Shown: positions 27,217 through 36,877, numbered from the stretch's first letter. The stretch: DNA of 64,000 bases from an uncultured Methanobrevibacter sp. (GCF_902784195.1 NZ_CACZTX010000006.1:124001-188000), one strand, 5' to 3'. A program made the numbers and translations. Notes: a model not told the origin generated them from the sequence alone.

Positions 27217-27861
27217 TTATTTTTCATATAAACGTTCAACATAAGGATTTAAATAAGTTTGAAGAACCTTTACAATAGGCCCAATTATTAGAGCAGAAAC
27301 GATTGTTCCTTCACGGACTCCTGCAAGATATCCTAAGAATACAATTGACAAAATAGCTGCAGTAAGTACAAAGCTTGTGTCAACAAATGGCTTTACCTTT
27401 GGAAACTCCTTTTTTAAAACCTTTGAAATGGCTACAATTATCCCGTCTGGAGGAAGATAAACCACTTCTGTTTGAACTTCAAGCATCACACCAAAAGCAA
27501 CCACTACACAGCTTAAGAGAAGTGTTGCAAATTGACTTAAATAATCTGCAGGATTCAAGAAACTTACCAACATCATTGAAAAGTCTAAGGTAAGGGAAAA
27601 GATTGTTCCTACAATTATCTGCAGATACTGTCTCTTTTCAAATCCGCTTCTTAGAAGGATTATCTGTACAGATATAAAAATAACATTAAAGATCAAGCAT
27701 ACTGTTCCAACACTCATTTTCAATATCAGACTTGAAACATATGGAAGACAAATGATAGGGGAAGTTCCTAAATTTGCTTTAATGGATATGGCTCCACCTA
27801 AAGATATTAAAAACAGTGAAAATAAGTAAATGACATATCTTGAAATCTTTTTTGTTTGCAT
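27217..27861 (-). CDS. YitT/YczE-family membrane protein
   Basis: 214 residues with about five transmembrane segments. The N-terminal RYVIYLFSLFLISLGGAISIKANLGTSPI matches the YczE/YitT-like family (DUF6198 type), as does the later PPDGIIVAISK segment. Family function is unknown. No ribosome site is seen before the ATG, so the mRNA may be leaderless. It is convergent with the NUDIX gene and downstream of an oxidoreductase gene. Confidence 0.82.
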   Translation of the reverse strand: MQTKKISRYVIYLFSLFLISLGGAISIKANLGTSPIICLPYVSSLILKMSVGTVCLIFNVIFISVQIILLRSGFEKRQYLQIIVGTIFSLTLDFSMMLVSFLNPADYLSQFATLLLSCVVVAFGVMLEVQTEVVYLPPDGIIVAISKVLKKEFPKVKPFVDTSFVLTAAILSIVFLGYLAGVREGTIVSALIIGPIVKVLQTYLNPYVERLYEK

Positions 27862-27992
27862 AAAATATAGTTTGCTTTAGAATACTTAAATAATTTTTTA
27901 AAAAAATTAGAAAAGATAAACTAAATAAGAAAAAAATAAGAAAAAAAGAATGAATAAATAAAAAATAAAGAAAAAAAGAGAAAATTAATATA

Positions 27993-29006
27993 TTATTTAA
28001 ATTTAAAACAAGTGCTCTCTTTTTTGGAGTAACAGTTATTGCAGCTTTGACAAATTGAAACTCCATCTCCATTTGCTTTCCAATCAGCTAAAAAGTCTGG
28101 CTGTGCTACAAATGGCTTGGACATGGATAAGAATTCAACTTTTGAATCATTCAGAACTTCATTCATTGATTTCATATCCCTCATTGAACCGCCTAAAATG
28201 ACTGGAACATCAATCTCATCAATCAATTTATCCACATACACAAGGAATGGATTCCTATCATTGCCATCATAAAGATAGGATATTGTCCTTGCAGTCAATT
28301 GAATGCTGTCAGCACCTGCCTTTTCAAGTTCCTTTGCAACCTTTATGCTTTCTTCAGGAGTCATTCCATTCTTTCTGACATCCCAAGGGTTAATTCTGCA
28401 GCTGACATGGAAATCCATAGTCTTTTTTAGAACCTTAATAATCTCTGAACAGATTCTGACACGATTTTCTGTATTGCCTTCTGTATTGCCCCCATATTGG
28501 TCCTTTCTTTGATTGAAAAAAGGATTGATGAATTTAGCAAGGTAAAAATTATTACCAATGTCTATTTGCATTCCATCAAAACCTGCAAAGGAGAACTTTT
28601 TAGCAGCCATGATAACATCTGCCTGAAGACGTCTTATCCCTTCCAAACTAATGTCATTCGCTTCAACCTTTTGATTCAATCCGTCATTATAATAAAAGAA
28701 TGCCAACTGTCCGAGAACCGGCACATCATGATTATGGCATATGTCTGTAATTTCCTTATAGTCCTTTACAAAACCCTTATAGTTTACATTATTGCAGTAT
28801 TCTGCAAATCTATCTCTTGGATCAAACACAAACATTTCAGAATTAATCAATCCTACACCGCTTTTAGCCATCTTTTCATATCTGTCAAAGACTTCACTTT
28901 TTAGGAATCCCCCATCTTCAGTTTGTCTTTCCCAAGTTCCTGTTCTTACAATACGGCTTTTTAGCTTTAAATCTCCTAAACTACATTCATCAAATATATC
29001 TTTCAT
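27993..29006 (-). CDS. NADH:flavin oxidoreductase, Old Yellow Enzyme family
   Basis: 337 residues forming an FMN-binding TIM barrel. Recognisable parts are LKSRIVRTGTWER near 14, GFDGMQIDIG near 145, RINPWDVRKNGMTPEES near 208 and PVILGGSM near 269. The C-terminus carries CQSCNNCYSKKESTC, a cysteine cluster like the 4Fe-4S site of larger family members. The FAD/NAD domain of the large enzymes is absent, so an external partner would be needed. Substrate unknown. GTGAT precedes the ATG. Confidence 0.87.
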   Translation of the reverse strand: MKDIFDECSLGDLKLKSRIVRTGTWERQTEDGGFLKSEVFDRYEKMAKSGVGLINSEMFVFDPRDRFAEYCNNVNYKGFVKDYKEITDICHNHDVPVLGQLAFFYYNDGLNQKVEANDISLEGIRRLQADVIMAAKKFSFAGFDGMQIDIGNNFYLAKFINPFFNQRKDQYGGNTEGNTENRVRICSEIIKVLKKTMDFHVSCRINPWDVRKNGMTPEESIKVAKELEKAGADSIQLTARTISYLYDGNDRNPFLVYVDKLIDEIDVPVILGGSMRDMKSMNEVLNDSKVEFLSMSKPFVAQPDFLADWKANGDGVSICQSCNNCYSKKESTCFKFK

Positions 29007-29066
29007 AATATCACAATTTACCTATTAAAAAAATAAAATATTAAAAAATAAAAAGCGAGGAAAATA

Positions 29067-29840
29067 CTAATAATTGTATTTATCCTCTATTACTTGACCA
29101 TCCTTGATTTTTATGGTTCTTTCTGCCAAAGCGGCAACACCATTGTCATGTGTAACTATAATCAAAGTCACATTATAACGCTCATGCATTTCCATAAGCA
29201 AATTCAATATCATTTCACCTGTTTTTGAATCAAGAGAACCTGTCGGTTCGTCTGCTAAAATGATAGATGGGTTATTTACCAATGCCCTTGCAATAGCTAC
29301 CCTTTGACGTTGACCACCAGACAATTTATTAGGCCTTTGCTTTTTCTTATCCTCCAATCCTACAGCACGGATAATTTCACTTGCCCTTTCCTTCATCTCC
29401 TTGTTGGACATTCCAGTAGGGAGCAATGGAATCTGGACATTGTCAAAAACGGATAAGTTAGGAATCAAGTTGTGCAATTGGAAAACAAAACCTATTTTTT
29501 CCTGTCTGAATTCGCTTAAGTCCTTCTCTTTAACAAGGTCGATGCCATCGATATAAATCTTTCCTCTGGTAGGCTTATCCAAAGCACCAAGCATGTTTAG
29601 GAGAGTGGATTTTCCAGAACCTGAAGGACCGATAATTGATACGAATTCCCCTTCAAAGATATCCAGGTTTACTCCATTCAATGCCTTAACAGTTCCTTTA
29701 TCGTATTCCTTTACAACATCAAATAGGCTGATTAATGGATCTTCATAATAATATTCCTCGCCATCCTCACCGATGAAGGTTTCATTATAGATATATTCAT
29801 CTTCATGATATGCATTCTCATTTTCTATGTAACCATCCAT
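29067..29840 (-). CDS. ABC transporter ATP-binding protein, MacB/LolD type
   Basis: 257 residues. Walker A GPSGSGKSTLLN near 73, signature LSGGQRQRVAIARAL near 168, Walker B IILADEPTGSLDS near 188 and the H-loop THDN are complete. An unusual N-terminal extension of about 35 residues is rich in Glu and Tyr (YIENENAYHEDEYIYNETF). It begins 8 bases after the permease stop, and its ribosome site AGGTGAT overlaps that end, so the two are coupled. Confidence 0.93.
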   Translation of the reverse strand: MDGYIENENAYHEDEYIYNETFIGEDGEEYYYEDPLISLFDVVKEYDKGTVKALNGVNLDIFEGEFVSIIGPSGSGKSTLLNMLGALDKPTRGKIYIDGIDLVKEKDLSEFRQEKIGFVFQLHNLIPNLSVFDNVQIPLLPTGMSNKEMKERASEIIRAVGLEDKKKQRPNKLSGGQRQRVAIARALVNNPSIILADEPTGSLDSKTGEMILNLLMEMHERYNVTLIIVTHDNGVAALAERTIKIKDGQVIEDKYNY

Positions 29841-29848
29841 AAAATCAC

Positions 29849-30991
29849 CTATTCATACCTCAATGCTTCTGTTGGAGCAAGCTTGGATGCCTTATAAGCA
29901 GGATAGATTCCACCGATTATTCCAACGATAATTGTAATTCCAAATGCGAGAATGAAGGTCTTAGGAGAGTAACCCAATGCAAAATCTGTAACATCAAACA
30001 ATCTAAGGCCAACTTCAGGTATCAATATTCCAAATATTGATCCGACTATTCCGGATAAGGTTGTCAGTACCAATGTTTCCCCTAGAATCATAGTTAAGAT
30101 CTTTCTGGATTTCCAACCTACAGACTTTAAAACACCGATTTCCTTTGTCCTTTCATAAACTGCCATAACCATGGTGTTTATGATTCCAATAGCTCCCACA
30201 ATAATTGCAAGAGCTGAAACTGCTAGGGTGGCAGTGTCCAATATTCCTAAAACATCATTAGCTATTGAAGAGATTTCCTCACTGGTCAAAGTTGTAAAGT
30301 TCTCATAATCCTCTTCAATCTTTTCGCTTATTGCAGAATCATTTACATCTTCGCCTGTTTTTACAAGAATACGTGAAACTCCATCCTTATCTGTTATATC
30401 CTGCAAAGTATCCAATGGAACATAAATTCCACTGTCTACAAATGGGCTTCCAGTCTCAAAGATTCCTGAAACATTAAATTCCTTGCCTTGTAGGGTAATG
30501 TCATCTCCAAGACTTACATTATTTAATTCAGCGTATTCCGCTCCAACAATAGCATCTCTAGAGCCATTTTCATACACTTTCCCATCAATGTTCTTAATCC
30601 CCATCATATAAAGCTTATCCGGTGCCAATCCTACAACAGTGGTTGCAAAACTGCTTCTGGAATCTGAACTGCCAGATTTCAGCCGATCCATATTCATTTC
30701 AGTAACCGTTAAAGAACCTGCAGCATCTATGACCCCAGTCCTATTTTTCATCTCGTCTACTATTTCACTATCGATCATGCCTGTGTTTGTGCTGATAGAA
30801 CTGGAATTACTGACTGTTATCTCAGCACCAACATCATTTAGTGAAGATTGAACTGAGTCCTCCATTCCAGTAGTGATAAGACCCAACGCCACAATAGTGG
30901 TAATCCCTATAGCAATGCCAATAATGGACAATGCACTACGGGTCTTATTCCTAAATGGATTTTTTAAAATTAAATTAATGAATCTTATAAT
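29849..30991 (-). CDS. ABC transporter permease, MacB/FtsX type
   Basis: About 381 residues. There is one N-terminal transmembrane helix, a large extracellular MacB core domain (about 50-240), then three C-terminal helices with VYERTKEIGVLKSVGW, the usual coupling motif. The first TTG/ATG-type start (30931) would cut off FINLILKNPFRNKTRSAL, a segment highly typical of the family N-terminus. The frame stays open to a stop at 31004-31006 but has no ATG, GTG or TTG there. An ATT at 30991, 5 bases after GGGG, is my preferred start, tentatively. With the ATPase it forms a probable exporter or lipoprotein-type transporter. Confidence 0.85.
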   Translation of the reverse strand: MIRFINLILKNPFRNKTRSALSIIGIAIGITTIVALGLITTGMEDSVQSSLNDVGAEITVSNSSSISTNTGMIDSEIVDEMKNRTGVIDAAGSLTVTEMNMDRLKSGSSDSRSSFATTVVGLAPDKLYMMGIKNIDGKVYENGSRDAIVGAEYAELNNVSLGDDITLQGKEFNVSGIFETGSPFVDSGIYVPLDTLQDITDKDGVSRILVKTGEDVNDSAISEKIEEDYENFTTLTSEEISSIANDVLGILDTATLAVSALAIIVGAIGIINTMVMAVYERTKEIGVLKSVGWKSRKILTMILGETLVLTTLSGIVGSIFGILIPEVGLRLFDVTDFALGYSPKTFILAFGITIIVGIIGGIYPAYKASKLAPTEALRYE

Positions 30992-31201
30992 AACATCCCC
31001 TTTTTATCTACTTATTATTTAACTCCTTTTAGATATTAAACTTATCTAAAATTTTATAAAAAATTAATCATATTAAGTTTAAAACTATGAAAACAGTTTT
31101 TAAATGATTTAAGTTTATTAAATAAATGGATAAAAAAGAAAAATCAAAACAAAGAAGAATAATGAAAAAGAAAAAAAGAAAGAAAGAAAAAATACCATGT
31201 T

Positions 31202-31522
31202 TTATTTATCTACATCTTGGAAATATTGTATTTCAATTACTGATGATTTTGGCACAATTTTAAAACCTTGTACTCTAGTTTGTATTTCAAAAGTCTGATC
31301 AGTTTCGACTATACTAATACAATCTTTTACTTGTATACAAGGGTACACATGTTTACAACCACGAGCTTTGAAATATTCAAATGTTTTTCCATTTCCCCCA
31401 TTAGGGATATTCCTTATAATGGCTTGAGGCACTTCTCCAGATCTAAACCAACTATTTTGAGCGGATATTATAAATTCACAATCTGCTGCTTTTTCCTGAT
31501 TACTTCTACCAAATAATGCCAT
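31202..31522 (-). CDS. Conserved-looking small cytoplasmic protein of unknown function
   Basis: 106 residues, not recognised. It has no signal peptide or membrane segment and four cysteines (ADCEF, RGCKHVYPCIQVKDC). The C-terminal half alternates hydrophobic residues as in a beta structure (FEIQTRVQGFKIVPKSSVIEIQYFQDV). AAGGAG precedes the ATG, supporting expression. It lies alone between the ABC transporter and another unknown gene. Confidence 0.65.
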   Translation of the reverse strand: MALFGRSNQEKAADCEFIISAQNSWFRSGEVPQAIIRNIPNGGNGKTFEYFKARGCKHVYPCIQVKDCISIVETDQTFEIQTRVQGFKIVPKSSVIEIQYFQDVDK

Positions 31523-31724
31523 ACTTATTCTCCTTAAAAAGTAGTTCCTTGTTAATTATGTTTATTAAAGTTCGTTTAAAAAAAAACCATGAAAAACTTA
31601 ATTATCGAAAATCTTATTTTTTAAATTATATGAAATAATAAAAATTTTAAGTTTTGTTTAATTTTTTATGCTTTGTTTAAAAAAAAACTTATTTAACATA
31701 AAAAATAAAAAAAAGTGTGGATGA

Positions 31725-32150
31725 TTAATCCACAACAGAAACAACACCATATGCTGCAGTAGTACTTTCTTCTTTAGCTACGTTACCATCTTTAATAATT
31801 TGAACAGTCAAGTCTCCATTATCTCCCCCTTGTTTTTGGATAGTTGCACTAACCATATCCCAAGAATCACCATCTAAGTCTATAGTTTGACTACCTGAAC
31901 CATCAATAGATTTTGAACTACCACCTACAAGAACGGAACCAGACCAGGACCCATCAGTAGTTATTTTTAGTTGTAATGCAGGAGTATCTTCAACAGTTCC
32001 TGATGAAGAAGTATCAGAACTTGTATTTTTATCAGTTGATCCAAAACCTCCAACAACCGCAAAGATTATTAACAAAACACAACAAACTCCAACAACAGAT
32101 AAAATTTTTTTACCTGTGCTCCATTCTTTAAATGTGTCTAAAAAACTCAT
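31725..32150 (-). CDS. Single-helix anchored extracytoplasmic protein
   Basis: 141 residues from ATG 32150 (MSFLDTFKEWSTGKK); GAGG upstream supports this over the GTG at 32165. One hydrophobic helix lies at about 17-37 (ILSVVGVCCVLLIIFAVVGG). It is followed by a Ser/Thr/Asp linker and a small beta-rich domain (LQLKITTDGSWSGSVLVGGSSKSIDGSGSQTIDLDGDSWDMVSATIQKQ) that probably lies outside the cell. It begins just after the DUF2085 gene and is probably its operon partner. Function unknown. Confidence 0.7.
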   Translation of the reverse strand: MSFLDTFKEWSTGKKILSVVGVCCVLLIIFAVVGGFGSTDKNTSSDTSSSGTVEDTPALQLKITTDGSWSGSVLVGGSSKSIDGSGSQTIDLDGDSWDMVSATIQKQGGDNGDLTVQIIKDGNVAKEESTTAAYGVVSVVD

Positions 32151-32161
32151 TTTATTAAACC

Positions 32162-32494
32162 TCACAAATTTAAATATATAAAAAATTTTATTGCCTTGAC
32201 AATAATGCCTAAACCTAAACCCCCTAACAAACCTGTAATTAACCTTAAATTATTATTACTTTCTCTTAACTCTAAAAGTTGTGTAGTTCCATCTATAGCT
32301 GAAGGGACTAATAAAATAACTGCAAAAGTTAATAAGTAAATATCATAGTTAATAAAATAAAAGTAAGCATATATGAAATAGGAAATTAAACTAATATAAA
32401 ATCCAGTACATCGCGCACATACTGGAAATTGATGTCCTTTAAAAAAAAAGCTTCTTTCAGGTTTTCTATGACAAATAAGTTTAGTATAATCCAT
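32162..32494 (-). CDS. DUF2085-type membrane protein
   Basis: 110 residues. The N-terminal ICHRKPERSFFFKGHQFPVCARCTGFY holds the Cys/His pattern of the DUF2085 family, a possible metal site. It is followed by about three membrane helices and LLVPSAIDGTTQLLELRESNNNLRLITGLLGGLG. I start at MDYTKL (32494). The stop lies 11 bases before the next gene's ATG. Family function is unknown. Confidence 0.75.
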   Translation of the reverse strand: MDYTKLICHRKPERSFFFKGHQFPVCARCTGFYISLISYFIYAYFYFINYDIYLLTFAVILLVPSAIDGTTQLLELRESNNNLRLITGLLGGLGLGIIVKAIKFFIYLNL

Positions 32495-32644
32495 TATTAT
32501 CAAAAATAGATTTGTCGATATATATATAGATTGTGATTTGAATTTGGGTGCGAAAAATAGTCTAAAAGTAAAAAAAGTATAAAATATTAAAAAATTTAAA
32601 AAAGAAAAATTAAAATAAAAAAGAGAAATAAAATTATGATTGGA

Positions 32645-33820
32645 CTATAAAGAAGCAAATACCTTATCAAGTGCTTCCACTAGTGCATCAATTTCCTCTT
32701 CCTTAACCACTAAAGGAGGTGCAAACCTTAATACGTTTCCTGCTGTACAGTTGATCAAGAATCCTTCTTCAAGCATTTTGCCAACTATATCTGCTCCTTC
32801 AAAGTTAAGTTCCAAACCTACCAAAAGACCAGAGCCTCTTGCATCGGTAATGAACTCATATTTCTCTTTCAATTCAGCTAATTTTTTAAGGAAGTATTCT
32901 CCCATTTCCTTACTGTGCTCAACAAGGTTTTCCTCTTCAAAGACATCAAAAACAGCATTTGCTGCCGCACCTGCAAGAGGACTTCCTGCAAAGGTTGTAC
33001 CATGGTCACCAGGTACAAAACCGCCAGCTACATCCTCTTTTGCCAAGAATGCAGCCATTGGGAATCCTCCACCAATACCTTTAGCTACAGTCATGATATC
33101 TGCATCTATGCCGAATAATTCATGAGCGAATAAAGCACCGCATCTTCCGAAACCGGATTGAACTTCATCTACAATGATTAAAACTCCTTTTTCCTTACAT
33201 AAGTCATTCAATCCTTTGTAGAACTCTTCGCTTGCAACATGAACTCCACCTTCACCTTGAACAGGCTCAATAATAATAGCTGCAGTGTTTTCAGTGATAG
33301 CTTCCTTTACACTGTCCAAATTGCCGAATTCAACTTTCTTGAATCCTCTTGGCAAGTTTTCTGTGTAAGGTGCACTGTATTCTGGATGGTCTGTTACAGA
33401 TAAGGTCAAAAAGGTTCTTCCGTGGAATGAGTCTCCGCAGAACAATACCTCATGCTTGCCGCTGTATTTGATTGCAAGCTTAAGTGCTCCCTCATTAGCT
33501 TCAGCACCAGAGTTTGCAAAGAAAATTCTATCAAAATTGGTTGCATCCACCAATCTTTTAGCATAAATGGTAGCAGGTTCATTATAGTAAATGCTTGAAA
33601 TGTGAATTAGCTTTTCAGCCTGATCTTGAATAGCTTTCACAAGCTTAGGATGATTGTGACCTAAACAGTTTACAGCGATTCCTGCTAAAAAGTCCAAATA
33701 CTCGTTACCGTCAATATCCCAAACCTTAACCCCTTCTCCATGGTCAAGTACAATTGGGACTCTGTTGAATGTATTAATGAAATATTTATCTTCAATATCA
33801 ATGATTTCTTGTGTATTCAT
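32645..33820 (-). CDS. argD: Acetylornithine aminotransferase
   Basis: About 391 residues, a class III PLP aminotransferase. FANSGAEANEGALKLA near 102, IIVDEVQSGFGRCGALFAHE near 215 and the PLP lysine in MTVAKGIGGGFPMAAFLAK near 246 are evident. GTTFAGSPLAGAAANAV binds the cofactor phosphate. It most likely acts in arginine synthesis, although archaeal members can also serve lysine routes. I start at ATG 33820, behind GAGAGG. It is divergent from an aldo/keto reductase gene. Confidence 0.92.
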   Translation of the reverse strand: MNTQEIIDIEDKYFINTFNRVPIVLDHGEGVKVWDIDGNEYLDFLAGIAVNCLGHNHPKLVKAIQDQAEKLIHISSIYYNEPATIYAKRLVDATNFDRIFFANSGAEANEGALKLAIKYSGKHEVLFCGDSFHGRTFLTLSVTDHPEYSAPYTENLPRGFKKVEFGNLDSVKEAITENTAAIIIEPVQGEGGVHVASEEFYKGLNDLCKEKGVLIIVDEVQSGFGRCGALFAHELFGIDADIMTVAKGIGGGFPMAAFLAKEDVAGGFVPGDHGTTFAGSPLAGAAANAVFDVFEEENLVEHSKEMGEYFLKKLAELKEKYEFITDARGSGLLVGLELNFEGADIVGKMLEEGFLINCTAGNVLRFAPPLVVKEEEIDALVEALDKVFASL

Positions 33821-34051
33821 GAAAATTCCTCTCATTCTTAATTTTTTAAATGAATAGATAATTGTAAGTCAAATAATCGTTAATAAGATTAAAATCAAAA
33901 ATTTTTGCCTATTAAAGATTTAACACAATTATATTTATAGTTTATTATATAAAAGAATAAGTAATGAAAAGATATATGGAATTAGAAATGTAGTGATAAG
34001 AAATAGGATAAATTCCATAATATATCACATATTTATATTTGGATTGATTAT

Positions 34052-35095
34052 ATGGCACAGATAATACTAGGCAAAACTGGACTAAAGATAGAAAAGAATG
34101 GTTTTGGAGCTCTCCCTATTCAAAGGGCTTCATTTGATGAAACCAAAGAAATCGTTCAAAAGGCTTATGCAAATGGAATTAACTTTTATGATACTGCAAG
34201 AGCATACACCGATAGTGAAGAAAAGCTAAACTATGCTTTTGAAGGATTCAATGAAAAATACCCAAGGGAAAGCATTATAATAGCTACAAAAACCCAAGGG
34301 GAAAACAGAAAGGATATTGAAAAGGACATTAAAGTAAGCCTTGACAATCTTGGCACTGATTACATTGACCTTTATCAAATCCACAATCCATCATTCTGTC
34401 CTACTGAAGGTGATGGAAGCGGAGCATATGATGCCTTATTCGATCTCTATGATGAAGGAATCATAAGACATATCGGTTTTACCTCCCATAAAGCGGAAAT
34501 TGCTAAAGAAGCTATTGAAAGCGGATTATACGAAACCATCCAATTCCCATTCTCTTACCTTACAGGTCCAAAGGAACTTGCTATTGTTGAAATGGCAAGA
34601 GCAAATAATGTGGGATTCATTGCAATGAAAGCAATGAGTGGAGGATTGATTGGGAGCTCTAAAGCAGCTTACGCTTACATAAATAGCTTTGATAATGTGG
34701 TTCCTATCTGGGGAGTTCAAAGAATGTCTGAACTTGATGAGTTCCTATCCTATATGAAAGATGAACCAACTCTTGATAACGAATTGGAGGAAATCATCAA
34801 AAAGGAAAGAGAGGAATTGCAAGGAGATTTCTGCAGAGGCTGCGGATACTGCATGCCTTGTCCGGAAGGAATTGAAATATTCCAATGTGCAAGAATGTCC
34901 TTATGGATTAGAAGATTCCCATCAGCTCCAAGTCTCACTCCAGAGTCTCAAGAAAAGATGAAGAAAATTGAAGAGTGCACTGAATGCAGGCAATGCGTAA
35001 GCAGATGCCCATACGAATTGGACATCCCGGAACTCTTGAAGAAAAACTATGAAGACTACAAAAAGATATTATCTGGCGAGATAAAAGTAGATTAA
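34052..35095 (+). CDS. Aldo/keto reductase with C-terminal ferredoxin-type domain
   Basis: 347 residues. Residues 1-270 are the AKR barrel (FYDTARAYTDSEEKLNYAFEG with the catalytic Asp and Tyr, then IIATKTQG and DYIDLYQIHNP). The C-terminal part binds Fe-S clusters through CRGCGYCMPCPEGIEIFQC near 270 and CTECRQCVSRCPYELDIPELL near 310. Such proteins are common in anaerobic archaea; the substrate is unknown. GATTGAT lies before the ATG. Confidence 0.9.
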   Translation: MAQIILGKTGLKIEKNGFGALPIQRASFDETKEIVQKAYANGINFYDTARAYTDSEEKLNYAFEGFNEKYPRESIIIATKTQGENRKDIEKDIKVSLDNLGTDYIDLYQIHNPSFCPTEGDGSGAYDALFDLYDEGIIRHIGFTSHKAEIAKEAIESGLYETIQFPFSYLTGPKELAIVEMARANNVGFIAMKAMSGGLIGSSKAAYAYINSFDNVVPIWGVQRMSELDEFLSYMKDEPTLDNELEEIIKKEREELQGDFCRGCGYCMPCPEGIEIFQCARMSLWIRRFPSAPSLTPESQEKMKKIEECTECRQCVSRCPYELDIPELLKKNYEDYKKILSGEIKVD

Positions 35096-35227
35096 TTTTA
35101 ATTTAAAATAGTTTAAATATTAAGTAAAATAAATTATAAATAGTATTTTTTAAAAGATGTTTTAAAAATATGTTTTAAACAAAATAAAAAAAAAAAACTA
35201 TCATTAAACAATTGAAACGTGATTATA

Positions 35228-35656
35228 ATGAAAAAAGCAATTATTGAAACTGAAAAAGGAGACATCGTATTGGAATTATTCCCTAATGAAGCTCCTGGAA
35301 CTGTAGCAAACTTTGAAAAATTAGCAAACAGTGGATTTTATGACGGACTAACTTTCCACAGAGTAATCCCTAACTTTGTTATTCAAGGTGGTTGCCCTAT
35401 CGGTAACGGTACCGGCGGTCCTGGATACACTATCAAATGTGAAACTGAAGGAAACCCACACAAACATGGAACTGGAGCATTATCCATGGCTCACGCAGGT
35501 AAAGACACTGGTGGAAGCCAATTCTTCATTACCCACAGTCCACAACCTCACTTAGATGGGGTTCACACCGTATTCGGACAAGTTATCGAAGGTATGGATG
35601 TTGTAAATTCCATTCGTGCTGGGGATAAAATGTTAAAAGTGACCGTACAAGGTTAG
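35228..35656 (+). CDS. Peptidyl-prolyl cis-trans isomerase, cyclophilin type
   Basis: 142 residues, a minimal single-domain cyclophilin. [27 protein letters not shown] near 44, the active-site [30 protein letters not shown] near 95, and the N-terminal [23 protein letters not shown] are complete. It speeds proline isomerisation in protein folding in the cytoplasm. Start ATG 35228 is chosen over the GTG at 35219. A terminator hairpin follows the stop. Confidence 0.95.
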   Translation: MKKAIIETEKGDIVLELFPNEAPGTVANFEKLANSGFYDGLTFHRVIPNFVIQGGCPIGNGTGGPGYTIKCETEGNPHKHGTGALSMAHAGKDTGGSQFFITHSPQPHLDGVHTVFGQVIEGMDVVNSIRAGDKMLKVTVQG

Positions 35657-35669
35657 ATTAAAAATTAAA

Positions 35670-35702
35670 GCAGTTTTTAACTGCTACTTATTCTTTTTTT
35701 TT
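35670..35702 (+). terminator. Terminator of cyclophilin gene
   Basis: GCAGTT (35670-35675) and AACTGC (35679-35684) form a 6-base stem with a TTT loop, followed within 7 bases by a long T-run. It starts 14 bases after the stop codon. Confidence 0.7.
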
Positions 35703-35844
35703 AAGATTTTTTCATGCATTATTTAAATAAAAACTTTTTTTAAAAACATTACAATACTATAAAAATGAAAAAATAGAAGAGAAAAAATGAAAAAAAAGAA
35801 GATAAAAATTAAATAAAAATTAAAAAATTAATAAGAAATCAAAA

Positions 35845-35979
35845 TCAATAGCCATACTCTTCATCGGCTAAATCCAAATCATCAGGATTTCTAATCATAT
35901 ATCCGCATTCATGACATTTGTATGTATTGTAGTTGATCTCTTCAATAGCTTCAGAACCACATCTTGGACATCTTGCCAT
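35845..35979 (-). CDS. 44-residue zinc-ribbon microprotein
   Basis: A small reading frame seen on the reverse strand. MARCPRCGSEAIEEI gives CPRC near residue 4, and YKCHECGYMIRNPDD gives CHEC near 21, so four cysteines would bind one zinc. The tail is acidic (DDLDLADEEYGY). GAGGGTGAT lies just before the ATG. Similar tiny zinc ribbons are frequent in methanogens; the partner is unknown. Confidence 0.78.
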   Translation of the reverse strand: MARCPRCGSEAIEEINYNTYKCHECGYMIRNPDDLDLADEEYGY

Positions 35980-36134
35980 TAATCACCCTCCTTTAATGAA
36001 TGATTATTTTATATGCTTTGCAGTTTATAAAACTTTCTAAAAAATTTCAGCTCGAAGAAAAAATTTATTTATAAAAACAATTATATATTATTAAAATTAA
36101 TACAAAATTAAATAAAAATAATAAAGGTGAAAAT

Positions 36135-36815
36135 ATGGAATATGAAATACGTGGAGGAGCTTTCCCTATTGTAATATGCACATTGCATGAAGGGGAAACC
36201 ATTAAAAATGAAACGGGGGCAATGTCCTTTATGACCTCTGGAATGAAAATGGAAACCAATACTGGAGGAGGCCTTTTAAAAGGACTTGGAAGAGCATTGT
36301 CTGGAGATAGCTTATTCCTAAACTTCTTTACTGCAGAGAACGGCACCCAGCAAATAGGGTTCTCAACACGCAGCCCAGGAAAAATCATACCTTTTAAATT
36401 GGATGGTACCAATACCATAATCGGTCAGAAAAATGCATTCTTGGCTGCAGAAGACTCTGTTGAAATTGAGATATACTTTAAAAACAAACTTGGAACCGGA
36501 ATATTCGGTGGTGAAGGATTTATCCTTCAAAAGTTCTCTGGAGAAGGATTAGTATTCTTGGAAATTGATGGTGAAGTAATTGAACATGACCTCCAAGAAG
36601 GAGAAACCTTACTTTTAGATCCGGGACATCTCGCTGCAATGGAAGAAACTGTTGGATATGAGATTGAAAGAGTCAAAGGTGCTAAAAACATATTATTCGG
36701 TGAAGGACTCTTCTTCGCTAAAATACAAGGCCCAGGAAAAGTTTGGATTCAAACCATGCCTATCAGCAAATTAGCTGAAGCAATCATCCCATTCATTCCA
36801 ACAAGCACTGGATAA
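36135..36815 (+). CDS. AIM24/TIGR00266 family protein
   Basis: 226 residues, a beta-rich protein of the AIM24 (TIGR00266) family. MEYEIRGGAFPIVICTLHEGETIKNETGAMSFM at the start, GGGLLKGLGRALSGDSLFLNFFTA near 49, and the C-terminal GEGLFFAKIQGPGKVWIQTMPI are characteristic. Family function is not established. AAGGTGA precedes the ATG, and a strong terminator hairpin follows. Confidence 0.88.
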   Translation: MEYEIRGGAFPIVICTLHEGETIKNETGAMSFMTSGMKMETNTGGGLLKGLGRALSGDSLFLNFFTAENGTQQIGFSTRSPGKIIPFKLDGTNTIIGQKNAFLAAEDSVEIEIYFKNKLGTGIFGGEGFILQKFSGEGLVFLEIDGEVIEHDLQEGETLLLDPGHLAAMEETVGYEIERVKGAKNILFGEGLFFAKIQGPGKVWIQTMPISKLAEAIIPFIPTSTG

Positions 36816-36842
36816 TAATGATAATGTAATAAAAAATTTTAA

Positions 36843-36877
36843 AAAGTTTATTATTTAATAAACTTTTTTTCTTTTTT
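36843..36877 (+). terminator. Terminator after AIM24-family gene
   Basis: AAAGTTTATT (36843-36852) pairs perfectly with AATAAACTTT (36857-36866) around a 4-base loop. It runs into a T-rich tail of about 13 bases, 28 bases after the stop codon. Confidence 0.75.

Noticed and set aside
36065-36418. Long reverse-strand reading frames opposite real genes, e.g. over the AIM24-like, SRP54, pus10 and purL genes
   Set aside because: They are antisense shadows of well-supported genes, with no ribosome site and no protein-like conservation.
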